Source: Nostoc sp. C052
GTDB taxonomy: Bacteria; Cyanobacteriota; Cyanobacteriia; Cyanobacteriales; Nostocaceae
Direction of reading: 5' to 3'
Length of the DNA stretch: 64,000 bases
Assembly: GCF_013393905.1 (NCBI RefSeq)
Contig: NZ_CP040272.1
Location: 2,666,001 to 2,730,000, forward strand
The notes beneath the pieces were generated by a model, which was not told the origin of the DNA, searched no databases, and saw only the letters and a program-made list of their open reading frames with translations. Position numbers and translations under genes: made by a program. Shown piece by piece: positions 36,116 through 45,454 of the stretch. The stretch's first letter is position 1; the number at the start of each line of letters is the position of its first letter.

Positions 36116-37297
36116 ATGAAAATCATCAAACCCATCACCAATTGGTTAGAAACCCGTGCCAGTGCCCCTGCTTATGGCGGTTGGGTACTAGCAGCAACGG
36201 CTATTTGTTTTTTTGGCGCAGGTATCAATACGATGGCTGGTTGGCTATACGCCATTAGCGGCATTAGTTTTGCCCTTTTGGGTGTAGCAGCCATCTTACC
36301 GCCGCGATCGCTCACAGGTCTATCCATCACCCGCCGTCCTATGCAACCTGTGTCAGCAGGCGACGATCTAACGGTGGAATTAGAAATCTGCAATCAGACA
36401 CAACAGCCTGTAAGCTTATTGCAAGTTGAAGATATACTGCCCTTCGTCTTAGGGAAACCAGTACAAAAGGCAATCGAAACAATTCCTAGCCAAGGTAGTT
36501 ACCGTTGGGTATATTATCACCCAACTCAACGCCGGGGCGTTTATCGCTGGCACACAGTCGAACTGGGTTCTGGTGCGCCTTTGGGATTATTTTGGTGTCG
36601 CCGTCAGCGTGATTGTGCTGCCACAGCGATCGTTTATCCGACAGTGTTACCCTTGGCTACCTGTCCCTTAATAGACGAAATGGGGCAAGAAGAGAGCAAA
36701 AGGGGCGATCCTCGTGGTAAACCCTTGCAGACAGCGACAACGGGGTTGGTGCGATCGCTCCGTCCTTATCGTGTAGGAGATCCCACCCGTCTGATTCACT
36801 GGCGAACTAGTGCCCGCTATGGAGAATTAAGGGTGCGGGAGTTAGAAATGGTTACAGGTGGACAAGAAATAGTTATTGCCCTTGATAGTGCTAGCAAGTG
36901 GGAAGAAGAAAACTTTGAACAAGCAGTAATTGCCGCAGCCTCGCTGTATTTTTATGCACAGCAACAACAATTACAGGTGCAACTGTGGACAGCATCAACA
37001 AATTTAATTAAAGGCGATCGCTTTGTTTTAGAAACCCTAGCAGCAACCACAGCCTTAGAAGATGCCAGTTCAGTAGTTCCTAAAAGCTATCCCTTGATTT
37101 GGCTCACTCAAAACCCCCTAAGCCTTGCTAAACTTCCTCAAGGTAGTCGTTGGGTTTTGTGGCCCAATATTTCCTCACCAGTAGAACAGGAGGTAATTAA
37201 TTGGGAACATCCTGGTATAGTTTTACAAAGCGATGTCTCCGACGGGCTACGCCTACATGCTCTACAACCCCAACTACAAAAAACATTACGTTCATAA
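36116..37297 (+). CDS. DUF58 membrane protein
   Basis: 393 residues with two N-terminal membrane segments (about 20-62), a beta-rich domain, and the DUF58 core LRPYRVGDPTRLIHWRTSARYGELRVRELE followed by a vWA-like region with IVIALDSAS. DUF58 proteins usually occur with MoxR ATPases and transglutaminase-like proteins; no MoxR gene is adjacent here. The role is unknown. Confidence 0.88.
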   Translation: MKIIKPITNWLETRASAPAYGGWVLAATAICFFGAGINTMAGWLYAISGISFALLGVAAILPPRSLTGLSITRRPMQPVSAGDDLTVELEICNQTQQPVSLLQVEDILPFVLGKPVQKAIETIPSQGSYRWVYYHPTQRRGVYRWHTVELGSGAPLGLFWCRRQRDCAATAIVYPTVLPLATCPLIDEMGQEESKRGDPRGKPLQTATTGLVRSLRPYRVGDPTRLIHWRTSARYGELRVRELEMVTGGQEIVIALDSASKWEEENFEQAVIAAASLYFYAQQQQLQVQLWTASTNLIKGDRFVLETLAATTALEDASSVVPKSYPLIWLTQNPLSLAKLPQGSRWVLWPNISSPVEQEVINWEHPGIVLQSDVSDGLRLHALQPQLQKTLRS

Positions 37298-37308
37298 ACT
37301 GCAAGGAC

Positions 37309-37390
37309 ATTGGGTATTGAAAAGAGGCAGAGGGGCGGGGTGCTGCTCTTGCTGAGGGGAAAACTTTTCTCCCTTGCTCCCTTGCTTCTT
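37309..37390. repeat. Dispersed repeat, copy of the 24.9-kb element
   Basis: GGGTATTGAAAAGAGGCAG followed by AGGGGCGGGGTGC and a pyrimidine-rich right half ending CTCCCTTGCTTC. It matches 24883-24960 over most of its length with internal changes. The remaining gap to 37565 holds nothing else I can name. Confidence 0.7.
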
Positions 37391-37565
37391 CCCCAATCCC
37401 CACGCAAGTTAAACTTTTATGATTTCCTAGATTTTGTCTAATCCCAGCAACCAGACATATCAGGCTTTGAGCGTAGGTAAGACAATTGGAGCAAGCAAGG
37501 TTGGGGAAATACACCCAGTAATCCTCTAGTGCGGCTGAGGTACAATGCAAAGAAATATTTAAATT

Positions 37566-37940
37566 ATGAGCGACATGATCACATCAGAACATAACACAAA
37601 ATCCAGCGATAAAAGCCTAGAGGCAATGCGGCATTTTTCCGAACAATACGCCAAGCGTACTGGAACATACTTCTGTTCTGAACCTTCTGTCACCGCAGTT
37701 GTGATTGAAGGACTAGCCAAACATAAAGACGATCTAGGTGCGCCTTTATGTCCCTGTCGCCATTACGAAGATAAAGAAGCTGAGGTTCACGCCACATATT
37801 GGAACTGTCCTTGTGTGCCAATGAGAGAACGCAAAGAGTGCCACTGCATGTTGTTCCTCACCCCTGACAACGAGTTTGCTGGAGAAAAACAAGAAATCTC
37901 TCTCGAAACAATCAAAGAAGTACGAGATAGTATGGGATGA
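37566..37940 (+). CDS. ftrC: Ferredoxin-thioredoxin reductase, catalytic (beta) subunit
   Basis: 124 residues with all six cluster and active-site cysteines in the family spacing: Cys62 and Cys64 (CPC), Cys81 and Cys83 (CPC), Cys92 and Cys94 (CHC). Cys64 and Cys94 correspond to the redox-active pair beside the 4Fe-4S cluster. It reduces thioredoxins with electrons from ferredoxin and so couples light to enzyme activity. A second Met (residue 4) is a possible start. It overlaps the DUF309 gene by 4 nt. Confidence 0.97.
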   Translation: MSDMITSEHNTKSSDKSLEAMRHFSEQYAKRTGTYFCSEPSVTAVVIEGLAKHKDDLGAPLCPCRHYEDKEAEVHATYWNCPCVPMRERKECHCMLFLTPDNEFAGEKQEISLETIKEVRDSMG

Positions 37941-38329
37941 GCGAAACCATACCCAAAGAGTTTTGGCAAGGCGTAGAACAGTTCAATTCTGGTCAGTTCT
38001 ACGCCTGTCATGACACTTTAGAAGCTTTGTGGATTGAAGCTGGTGAACCGGAAAAATCCTTTTATCAAGGCATTCTGCAAATTGCTGTAGCACTATATCA
38101 TTTGGAGAATCGGAATTGGCGAGGTGCTGTAATTCTATTGGGAGAAGGCAGCAATCGCCTACGCCGTTACCCATCTATTTATAGTGGTGTTGACGTAGAT
38201 GAGCTATTGAGTCAGAGTGCAGTGTTGTTGACGACATTACAACAAATAGGGCAAGACTTGATTGCATCTGGCGATCTGGGTGAAAATCAAGTCTTATCTT
38301 TGCCTAGAATTGTGCTGGCTACTGATTAG
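37937..38329 (+). CDS. DUF309 protein
   Basis: 130 residues with the DUF309 signature FNSGQFYACHDTLEALWIEAGEPEKSFYQGILQIAVALYHLENRNWRGA. The family is all-helical, of unknown function. Translational coupling (ATGA) to ftrC suggests a related role, but nothing in the sequence shows it. Confidence 0.9.
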   Translation: MSETIPKEFWQGVEQFNSGQFYACHDTLEALWIEAGEPEKSFYQGILQIAVALYHLENRNWRGAVILLGEGSNRLRRYPSIYSGVDVDELLSQSAVLLTTLQQIGQDLIASGDLGENQVLSLPRIVLATD

Positions 38330-38526
38330 ATATCTGGTGAAATAATTATGCGTTGCCTCGTCATTTTCACTTCTTATGCCAATTTCCTGAAACCTTGAGG
38401 TTGGGGGTAGCGTCACTATTTCAGCCAGTAGTTATCGGAAATCACTCCAGATTGTATATTTCATAATCTGGATAAAGTACTTGAGATAATTAGAATGCAA
38501 GCTGAAATCCTAAATCCCCAATTGCT

Positions 38527-39024
38527 ATGATGCCCTGCTATCAATTGCCAATATCACAGATACGTCGCTTTGGATTAGCTTTAATGCTACCAGCTGCACT
38601 CTTGGGCGCTTTTGCCTTCCCTACCCAAGTGCAAACCGCTACTGCACAGACAGCTGAGGCAAATCGCCCCCTGACTATCCGCGCTGATGTGCAAGAATAT
38701 GATGCTAAAAACCAAGTAATCACCGCTCGCGGTAATGTGCAAATGTTGTATCCTGCTCGCCAACTTCAGGCAACATCTGCCCAAGCACAGTATTTTAGTA
38801 AAGAACGCCGAATTGATTTCAGTGGCAATGTCTATATTTTGCAACAGGGCGGTAACAGTATCCGAGCGGAGAAAGTAACCTATTTAATTGATGAAGGGCG
38901 ATTTGTGGCTTTACCTCAATCCAATCGTCAAGTAGAGTCCATCTACATGATCCAGGAATCAGAGAATAGTGGACAAAGTGCGACACCTGCCCCACAGACA
39001 CCACCTTTGAAGCCTGCTAATTAG
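38527..39024 (+). CDS. lptA: LptA/OstA-like lipopolysaccharide transport protein
   Basis: 165 residues with a signal peptide (residues about 14-41) and an OstA beta-jellyroll: LTIRADVQEYDAKNQVITARGNVQMLYPARQLQATSAQAQYFS. LptA bridges the periplasm for LPS. lptB follows 30 nt downstream and an LptF/G permease further on, which supports the role. Confidence 0.9.
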   Translation: MMPCYQLPISQIRRFGLALMLPAALLGAFAFPTQVQTATAQTAEANRPLTIRADVQEYDAKNQVITARGNVQMLYPARQLQATSAQAQYFSKERRIDFSGNVYILQQGGNSIRAEKVTYLIDEGRFVALPQSNRQVESIYMIQESENSGQSATPAPQTPPLKPAN

Positions 39025-39054
39025 CATTTACCACTAATAAAGGGTGCTTCTAGC

Positions 39055-39783
39055 GTGAAAATTGTTTTAGAGAATATTCACAAATCTTACGGCAAACGAG
39101 TAATTGTTAATCGCGTCAACCTTTCTGTTGCTCAGGGCGAAGTCGTTGGTTTACTAGGCCCCAATGGGGCTGGTAAAACAACGACCTTTTACATTGCCAC
39201 AGGCTTAGAAAAACCCAATCTAGGAAAAGTTTGGTTGGGTAATTTGGACGTGACAGGAATGCCAATGGACAATAGGGCACGATTGGGTATTGGTTATTTA
39301 GCACAAGAAGCAAGTGTTTTTCGCCAACTCTCGGTAGAAGATAATATTCTGTTAGTGCTAGAGCAAACTAATGTGCCACGAGGGGAGTGGTCAAGGCGAC
39401 TCAAAACTTTACTGGGGGAGTTTCGGTTGGAAAAATTAGCTAAGAGTAAAGGAATTCAACTTTCTGGTGGTCAGCGACGACGGACGGAATTAGCAAGGTC
39501 TTTAGCTGCTGGACGAGAAGGTCCAAAATTTTTACTTTTGGATGAACCATTTGCGGGAGTTGATCCGATCGCAGTTTCAGAAATTCAGCAAATTGTCGCA
39601 CAACTGCGCGATCGCGGTATGGGAATCTTAATTACAGATCATAATGTCCGCGAAACCCTGGCCATCACCGATCGCGCCTACATCATGCGTGAGGGACAAA
39701 TCCTCGCTTTTGGCACTGCTGACGAACTCTATAGCAACCCCCTTGTGCGGCAATATTATTTAGGGGATAATTTTCAAGCCTAA
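39055..39783 (+). CDS. lptB: LPS export ABC transporter ATPase LptB
   Basis: 242 residues, GTG start. Walker A GPNGAGKTT, Q-loop YLAQEASVFRQLS, signature LSGGQRRR, Walker B FLLLDEPFAGVDP and H-loop ITDHNVRET are all present; the EASVFRQLSVEDN wording is typical of LptB. It powers LPS extraction with LptF/G. Confidence 0.95.
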   Translation: MKIVLENIHKSYGKRVIVNRVNLSVAQGEVVGLLGPNGAGKTTTFYIATGLEKPNLGKVWLGNLDVTGMPMDNRARLGIGYLAQEASVFRQLSVEDNILLVLEQTNVPRGEWSRRLKTLLGEFRLEKLAKSKGIQLSGGQRRRTELARSLAAGREGPKFLLLDEPFAGVDPIAVSEIQQIVAQLRDRGMGILITDHNVRETLAITDRAYIMREGQILAFGTADELYSNPLVRQYYLGDNFQA

Positions 39784-40019
39784 ATTAACAATTATTTAAT
39801 TAATAATTTCTTTCAAAGAATATTTTGATTTTTTTTCTTCAGCATAATTTATGAATTAATTTTTGGCTATTGAAAATTTAATTTTCATACTATGAAGCAA
39901 AGATAAACTAGATTAACACTCTCCTGCCTGATTCCAACGACAAATTTTTACGCAGACCTACTTAAATACAGTAGATATAGTTCGCCAGGGTTGCCAATAC
40001 TTAACTTTTCAAGTTGCTT

Positions 40020-41195
40020 ATGATATCAAAGAAACTCTCGTCTTTTAACAGTCCCTATTCGCTGCTGCCTTTTACGATCATGGATCGCTACCTTGCTAGC
40101 GAATTGTTAGCGCCGTTTTTCTTTGGTGTCGGAGCTTTTTCATCACTTGGTGTCACCATTGATGCTGTATTTGATCTCATCAGAAAAATCGTAGAATCTG
40201 GGCTACCCATAGATACTGCTATTCAAGTTTTTTTGTTAAAATTTCCCAACTTTATCGTTTTAGCCTTCCCCATGTCTACGCTGCTGGCGACTTTGATGAC
40301 CTACAGTCGTCTTTCTAGCGAGAGCGAACTAATTGCCTTGCGTGGTTGTGGCGTAAGTGTCTATCGGATGGTGCTAACTGGTGTGATGTTAAGTCTTGTG
40401 GTTACAGGGTTGACATTTGTGTTTAACGAACAAATTGCACCAGCAGCAAATTATCAAGCGGCGATGACTCTGGATAAAGCCCTGAAATCAGACAAGCCAA
40501 TTTTAAAACAGCAAAATATTTTCTATCCTGAATACCAGGACGTTACCCAGGCGGATGGTTCTAAGAATCGGATATTGACACGCTTGTTTTACGCCGACCA
40601 ATTTGATGGTAAGCGTATGACAGGTTTGACGATTATAGACCGCTCAACAAAAGGTCTGAATCAAATTGTGGTATCAGATTCAGCCCAGTGGAATCCTTCT
40701 CAAAATATCTGGGATTTTTACAACGGTACGATCTATTTCGTCGCTGCCGATCGCTCTTATCGCAACATTGTTAGATTTGAACACCAACAACTGCAACTAC
40801 CGCGCACGCCATTAAGTCTGGCAGAAAAAAGCCGGGATTATGGTGAGATGAATATTTCTGAGGCATTAGATCAACTAGAAGTAGAACATCTCGGTGGCGA
40901 TCGCCAAAAAATTCGTAAACTTGAAGTGCGGATTCAACAAAAAATCTCTTTGCCCTTTGTATGCGTAGTTTTTGGCTTAGTCGGCGCAGCGATGGGAAGC
41001 ATACCCCAGCGGACTGGCAGAGGTACCAGCTTTGGGATTAGTGTCATAGTGATATTCTCGTACTACTTAATTTTCTTTATTAGTGGTGCGATCGCACAAG
41101 CAGGTGTCCTCTCTCCCTTTATGGGGGCTTGGTTCCCCAACTTCCTTTTTTTGGGAATAGGCCTATTCTTATTGATGCGAGTTGCTAGACGGTAA
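40020..41195 (+). CDS. LptF/LptG family permease
   Basis: 391 residues from the ATG at 40020. A TTG lies two codons earlier and another ATG at 40080 (MDRYLASELLAPFFFG) is also plausible; none has a clear ribosome binding site. Membrane segments lie at both ends (three N-terminal, three C-terminal) with a beta-jellyroll periplasmic region between, as in YjgP/YjgQ proteins. Cyanobacteria often have a single such gene, so I do not choose between LptF and LptG. Confidence 0.9.
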   Translation: MISKKLSSFNSPYSLLPFTIMDRYLASELLAPFFFGVGAFSSLGVTIDAVFDLIRKIVESGLPIDTAIQVFLLKFPNFIVLAFPMSTLLATLMTYSRLSSESELIALRGCGVSVYRMVLTGVMLSLVVTGLTFVFNEQIAPAANYQAAMTLDKALKSDKPILKQQNIFYPEYQDVTQADGSKNRILTRLFYADQFDGKRMTGLTIIDRSTKGLNQIVVSDSAQWNPSQNIWDFYNGTIYFVAADRSYRNIVRFEHQQLQLPRTPLSLAEKSRDYGEMNISEALDQLEVEHLGGDRQKIRKLEVRIQQKISLPFVCVVFGLVGAAMGSIPQRTGRGTSFGISVIVIFSYYLIFFISGAIAQAGVLSPFMGAWFPNFLFLGIGLFLLMRVARR

Positions 41196-41205
41196 ATTGA
41201 GATAG

Positions 41206-41312
41206 CAGGAAGTAGGGGCAGAGGTGCAGGGAAGCTTTGAGCTAGGAGCAAGGGAGAATTTTCCCCTCCGCCCTCCGCACCCAGCCCCTCTGCCTCTTCT
41301 CAATGCCCAATG
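41206..41312. repeat. Dispersed purine/pyrimidine repeat, inverse orientation
   Basis: AGTAGGGGCAGAGGTGCAGGG leads into a pyrimidine-rich half ending CCCCTCTGCCTCTTCTCAATGCCC, the complement of the AGAGGCAGAGGGG part of the repeats at 24.9 and 37.3 kb. Confidence 0.55.
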
Positions 41313-41332
41313 CCCCTTTTATCTTCATTCAA

Positions 41333-41953
41333 TTATGGGTGATAATTTCGACATTCCGGTGCATCTGGGTTTTCCTTGCAGTATTCTTCAAAAGAGACTT
41401 TGGCAGATACCATACCCTCAGCTTTTTGATGAGCTGCTTCTGCCTGAAGTTCTTCTACCTCATCCCACGCAGCTGCACAGGGTTTAGAATAAGCACCTTG
41501 TTCGGTGCAAATAGCACGAGCTTGCTCAATTGCTTTTTGAATTCTCTCCTCTAACAGTGGCGCTTTTGGCGCTTCCACAAAGTCGCTTTTGGTCAAAATG
41601 TCGGTAATTGAGATGATGCCCAACAGCTTACCTTGAATCACAGGTGCGCGATGAATCCCAGTATTAGCAAATAACCGCGCTACATATTCAACACCCAAAT
41701 CAGGATTGACAACAATGCAGGGTTTGCTCATAATTTCATAAACCCGCACTTGCTTTGGATCTTTACCGTAGGCTGTTATCTTATAGACAATATCCGTTTC
41801 TGTGACAATGCCATAAGCATCATTCTCATAGCGACGATCCACAACCAACGCCCGCAATTTTTTGTCCTTCATCAGCCCCACCGCTTCAGCAACAGTTGCC
41901 GAACCGCGAATGGTAACTACCTCTTTGGTCATGATATCTTCAGCTTTCATCAT
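41333..41953 (-). CDS. CBS-CP12 fusion protein
   Basis: 206 residues. A pair of CBS domains (about residues 1-125: MMKAEDIMTKEVVTI, VYEIMSKPCIVVNPDLGVEYVA) is followed by a CP12 domain with both Cys pairs (ICTEQGAYSKPC and CKENPDAPEC) and the AWDEVEELQAEAAHQ core. CP12 binds GAPDH and phosphoribulokinase under oxidising conditions; CBS domains sense adenine nucleotides, so the fusion may link energy state to Calvin-cycle control. CAGGAGAC just upstream picks the ATG at 41953 over the longer frame to 42016. CBS-CP12 fusions are known in cyanobacteria. Confidence 0.92.
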   Translation of the reverse strand: MMKAEDIMTKEVVTIRGSATVAEAVGLMKDKKLRALVVDRRYENDAYGIVTETDIVYKITAYGKDPKQVRVYEIMSKPCIVVNPDLGVEYVARLFANTGIHRAPVIQGKLLGIISITDILTKSDFVEAPKAPLLEERIQKAIEQARAICTEQGAYSKPCAAAWDEVEELQAEAAHQKAEGMVSAKVSFEEYCKENPDAPECRNYHP

Positions 41954-42801
41954 TGCTGTAGTCTCCTGTTTAATAGTCCGGTGCAGCACAGCGCCCTTAT
42001 GGACGTATCGAAGCATTGCAGCGCACAGTTGGTTAAATATAAAGTAAAAAAAGTTGAACTTTTGCCCAGCTACAACAATAAATTAGACTAGTTATCAACT
42101 CCTGATGTTATCCAATGTGACCAATGCCCCAAAACTAAGCATAAATTGCGATAAAATTCTGCTAATCAACAAATGATGAATGGAAATTGACCAGTAAAGA
42201 GATGCGATCGCAACAAAAATTATCTTAGTAATATGTTTAGCTATGCCTTTTATCAATCAGTTAAAATACTCAAAAAAATTAAATATTCTACGAAAGTGAT
42301 GTCTAATGATCGCTTCTCTACAAGGGGCTACACCAACGCATCTACGCATTGCTAAATCCACAAAACCTTTCATTGGTGCGACAGATTGCACTTAACGCAT
42401 TGAATTTGGAGCCATCTATCAAGCGTAGTAGTCGTCAAAAATCGAATCGGGCGGCTATGAAGAATTTTATGCTGACCAGAAAAGGCAGAGGGCAGGAGGC
42501 AGGAGGGGATTTACAAACTACCCCTAAATCTCTTGAATCCGAAAAAGTGATTGATTTTTTGTGATATCAAGTCTTTTTCCTTGTACCTTATTCACCTTTT
42601 GTCCCACTCAAGGCATTGATTTATCAAGATTTTCTGTTTATTCAGCAAGCCCTAATTAGATGTTATCTACAGTATTTTTGTTGAATTATTAGGCGCAAAT
42701 CTCAGACAAATAACTTTATTTTATTTTCATTTACAGCAATTTGATATCAAACCCACCACAAAGCTCGTAAACTGTAAAAATGTAAAGAATAGTATTTAAA
42801 G
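41954..42801. other. Gap with dispersed repeat, no gene seen
   Basis: About 850 nt. A 77-bp stretch at 42278-42354 (ATTAAATATTCTACG to TCTACGCATTGCTA) has a diverged direct copy at 45623-45703 on the other side of the nested insertion sequences. A short open frame at 42349-42564 shows no family features and I do not call it. Confidence 0.5.
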
Positions 42802-43758
42802 ATGGCAGCATATTCAATTGACTTACGACAAAAGATATTAAGTGCGTGGCAAAACAAAGAAGGCGGCCAAAGGGAATTAGCAAAACGATTTAAAGTCAGT
42901 TTGTCTTTTATTCGTGACTTTTTATGCCGGTATCGAGAGACGGCAGAGATTGCTGCCGGACCCCAAGGAGGAGACCGCCGCTCGAAGCTTAATAGTATTG
43001 AGCAAGAATTGTTAAAGGTAATCGTGACAGAGCAAAGCGATATATATTTGCGAGAAATTCAAGAAGCCATAAAAGAGCGCACAGAAATAGACGTAAGTAT
43101 ATCCAGTTTATCCCGCACTCTTAAACGCTTAAAATTAAATCGGAAAAAAAAACTTTAGTATCGACTGAGCAAACTACAGAAAGAGTACAAAAATTGCGCT
43201 ATGAATTTCGACTTTGGCTAGATACGATAGATGTCAAAAACCTGATATTTATTGATGAAATAGGTGTAAATCTGTCTATGACAAGACATTATGCCAGAGG
43301 AATTGACGGCGGAAGAATCTATGATGAGCGACCAGGTAATAAAGGCAAAAACATCACCGTAATTGGGGCTATGAGTGATGAGGGATTAATTGCCACTATG
43401 ACTTTTCCAGGTAGTCTGAACACTGCTAGCTTTTTAGTTTTTATTGAGCAAATATTACTACCTCAGTTATGGATTGGAGCAATTATAGTCATGGACAATT
43501 TACCCGTTCATTATGCTGCAACTGCAAAATCTTTAATAGAATCTGTTGGCTCAAAGGTTAAGTTTTTGCCTCCATATTCACCTGATTTATCGCCAATTTA
43601 GTTATGTTGGTCAAAGCTAAAAGAAATTCAACGTTGGTGCTAAAACTCGAACATTCGATGCTCTAGATGTTGCAATAACTATGGCTGTTAATGCCATTAC
43701 TGACGATAATGCTCTACATTGGTTTAATCATTGCGGTCTCTTTTTTGAGCCTATTTAG
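42802..43758 (+). pseudogene. IS630-family transposase, inactivated
   Basis: The N-terminal part (42802-43158) is the helix-turn-helix region (MAAYSIDLRQKILSAWQNKEGGQRELAKRF). A run of nine A at 43144-43152 shifts to the -1 frame, as in frameshift-translated IS630 elements, and leads into the DDE domain (LIFIDEIGVNLSM, VMDNLPVHY, LPPYSPDLSPI). At 43599-43601 the conserved catalytic Glu codon of SPIELCW reads TAG, and a further frame change occurs near 43637 before the C-terminal AKTRTFDALDVAITMAVNAI. These lesions make it a dead copy. Its last codons touch the next element. Confidence 0.88.
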
Positions 43759-45454
43759 GGGTTGCTGAAAAAAACAAAAGGTGGCAGTATCTAGATTTTC
43801 AGACCAAAGAAGTATATTTCGGTGCAAGATTTGAAGGTAAAATAGCACAAAATCCTTGCATCATAACGATCAGACTGAAGATAGTGTATCCGAAGTAACT
43901 ATGTACCGAAAAGAAGAATCAACTCCAATTGCAGTGGAAAAGTTTGAACTTCCATTTGAGGGAAAGTTATCGGAAGATAATCGTTGGGTAATGATGGCTA
44001 ATTTAATCCCCTGGAAAGAATTTGAATCAGAATATTCTTCATTGTTTTCTCCAGAGATGGGAGCACCCGCAAAATCATTTCGGATGGCATTAGGGGCATT
44101 AATAATCAAAGAAAAGCTAGGGATAAGCGACAGGGAAACAGTAGAACAAATTAAAGAAAACCCTTATTTACAGTATTTTATAGGGATGTCGTCTTATAGT
44201 AATGAGACGACATTTGACGCATCAATGCTAGTACATTTTCGTGAAAGAATTAGTGCTGAATTGGTCAACAAAGTAAATCAACAAATGGTGAAGAAGATGC
44301 TAGAAACAACATCTTCTCAAGAGGCTGAAAAAAAAACCGAAGAATCAGGAAAAGAAGGTAATAAGCCAAAAAATCGCGGTAAGTTAATATTAGATGCCAC
44401 TTGTGCGCCCAGTGATATCAGCTATCCGACAGATTTAGAGCTACTAAATCAAGCCAGAAAGCAAACAGAAAAAATTATAGACTCTCTTTATGAACAGATA
44501 AAGGGTCAATTAGAGAAAAAGCCGAGAACTTATCGTGAAATCGCCAGACGTGACTACTTAGAAGTAGCTAAAAAACGCCGTGTATCACAGAAAGAAAGAA
44601 CGAAAGCGATAAGAAAACAACTTCAGTATATTAAAAGAAATTTCTCACATATTGAGCAGTTAATCTTGTTAGGGGCAACTCTAGAAAATTTAGCTAACAG
44701 GCAATATAAGATGTTGCTTGTAGTCACAGAACTCTATCGTCAACAATTATGGTTGTATGAAAATAAAAAGCAGAGCATTGATGACCGGATTGTAAGTTTA
44801 AGCCAACCACATATCCGTCCAATTGTCCGAGGAAAAGCGGGTAAAGCCGTGGAATTTGGGGCTAAACTGTCTGCTAGTTGCTTTGATGGATATGCATTTT
44901 TAGACCATATTAGTTGGGATAACTTTAATGAATCAGGAGATTTGAAAACACAAGTGGAATCATTTAAAAATTACACTGGGTATTATCCAGAGTCCGTTCA
45001 TGTTGATAAAATTTATCGGACAAGGGAGAATCGAGCTTGGTGCAAAGAACGAGGTATTAGAATTAGTGGTTCTCCTTTAGGTAGACCTCAGAAGACTATT
45101 AGTAAGGAAAAAAAGAAGCAAGCTTTAGAAGACGAAAGGATTCGTAATTCTATTGAGGGAAAGTTTGGACAAGCTAAAAGAAGATTCAGCCTGAATAGAG
45201 TGATGGCGAAACTTTCTCATACTTCGGAAACTGTAATTGCTATTACTTTTTTAGTGATGAATCTATCTACTCATCTGTCATGGTTATTTAGCGCTTTTTT
45301 GTGTCTATTTTTGAAAACTACATCTTTTTTCCGCTCTAATATTATTAGGGCTTATGATTTCACTATTTACACGCAAGAAAAACTTATGTTTGTTCCTTGC
45401 TTGAATAACTAATTAATCCTTCTCTGGCTTTTTTATCACTTTTTCAGCAACCCC
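43758..45454 (+). mobile_element. IS5/IS1182-like insertion sequence nested at the end of the IS630 copy
   Basis: The terminal inverted repeats are GGGGTTGCTGAAAAA (43758-43772) and TTTTTCAGCAACCCC (45440-45454), exact over 15 bp. A 6-bp duplication TATTTA flanks it (43752-43757 and 45455-45460). The element carries one full-length transposase and looks intact and recent. Confidence 0.88.
43901..45412 (+). CDS. DDE transposase of the IS5/IS1182-like element
   Basis: 503 residues from the ATG at 43901; a TTG at 43856 is another possible start. The N-terminal half has the DUF772-type region (FSPEMGAPAKSFRMALGALIIKEKLGISDRETVEQI, FDASMLVHFRERIS). The catalytic core holds LILDATCAPSDISYPTD and FGAKLSASCFDGYAF, and the late segment SIEGKFGQAKRRFSLNRV supplies the final Glu. 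The Lys/Glu-rich insert (about 155-175) separates the two halves. I am sure of the DDE class, less of the IS family. Confidence 0.88.
   Translation: MYRKEESTPIAVEKFELPFEGKLSEDNRWVMMANLIPWKEFESEYSSLFSPEMGAPAKSFRMALGALIIKEKLGISDRETVEQIKENPYLQYFIGMSSYSNETTFDASMLVHFRERISAELVNKVNQQMVKKMLETTSSQEAEKKTEESGKEGNKPKNRGKLILDATCAPSDISYPTDLELLNQARKQTEKIIDSLYEQIKGQLEKKPRTYREIARRDYLEVAKKRRVSQKERTKAIRKQLQYIKRNFSHIEQLILLGATLENLANRQYKMLLVVTELYRQQLWLYENKKQSIDDRIVSLSQPHIRPIVRGKAGKAVEFGAKLSASCFDGYAFLDHISWDNFNESGDLKTQVESFKNYTGYYPESVHVDKIYRTRENRAWCKERGIRISGSPLGRPQKTISKEKKKQALEDERIRNSIEGKFGQAKRRFSLNRVMAKLSHTSETVIAITFLVMNLSTHLSWLFSAFLCLFLKTTSFFRSNIIRAYDFTIYTQEKLMFVPCLNN

Noticed and set aside
42349..42564. 71-residue open frame near the IS region
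   Set aside because: Composition is repeat-derived (GGGCAGGAGGCAGGAGG) and nothing in it looks like a protein family.
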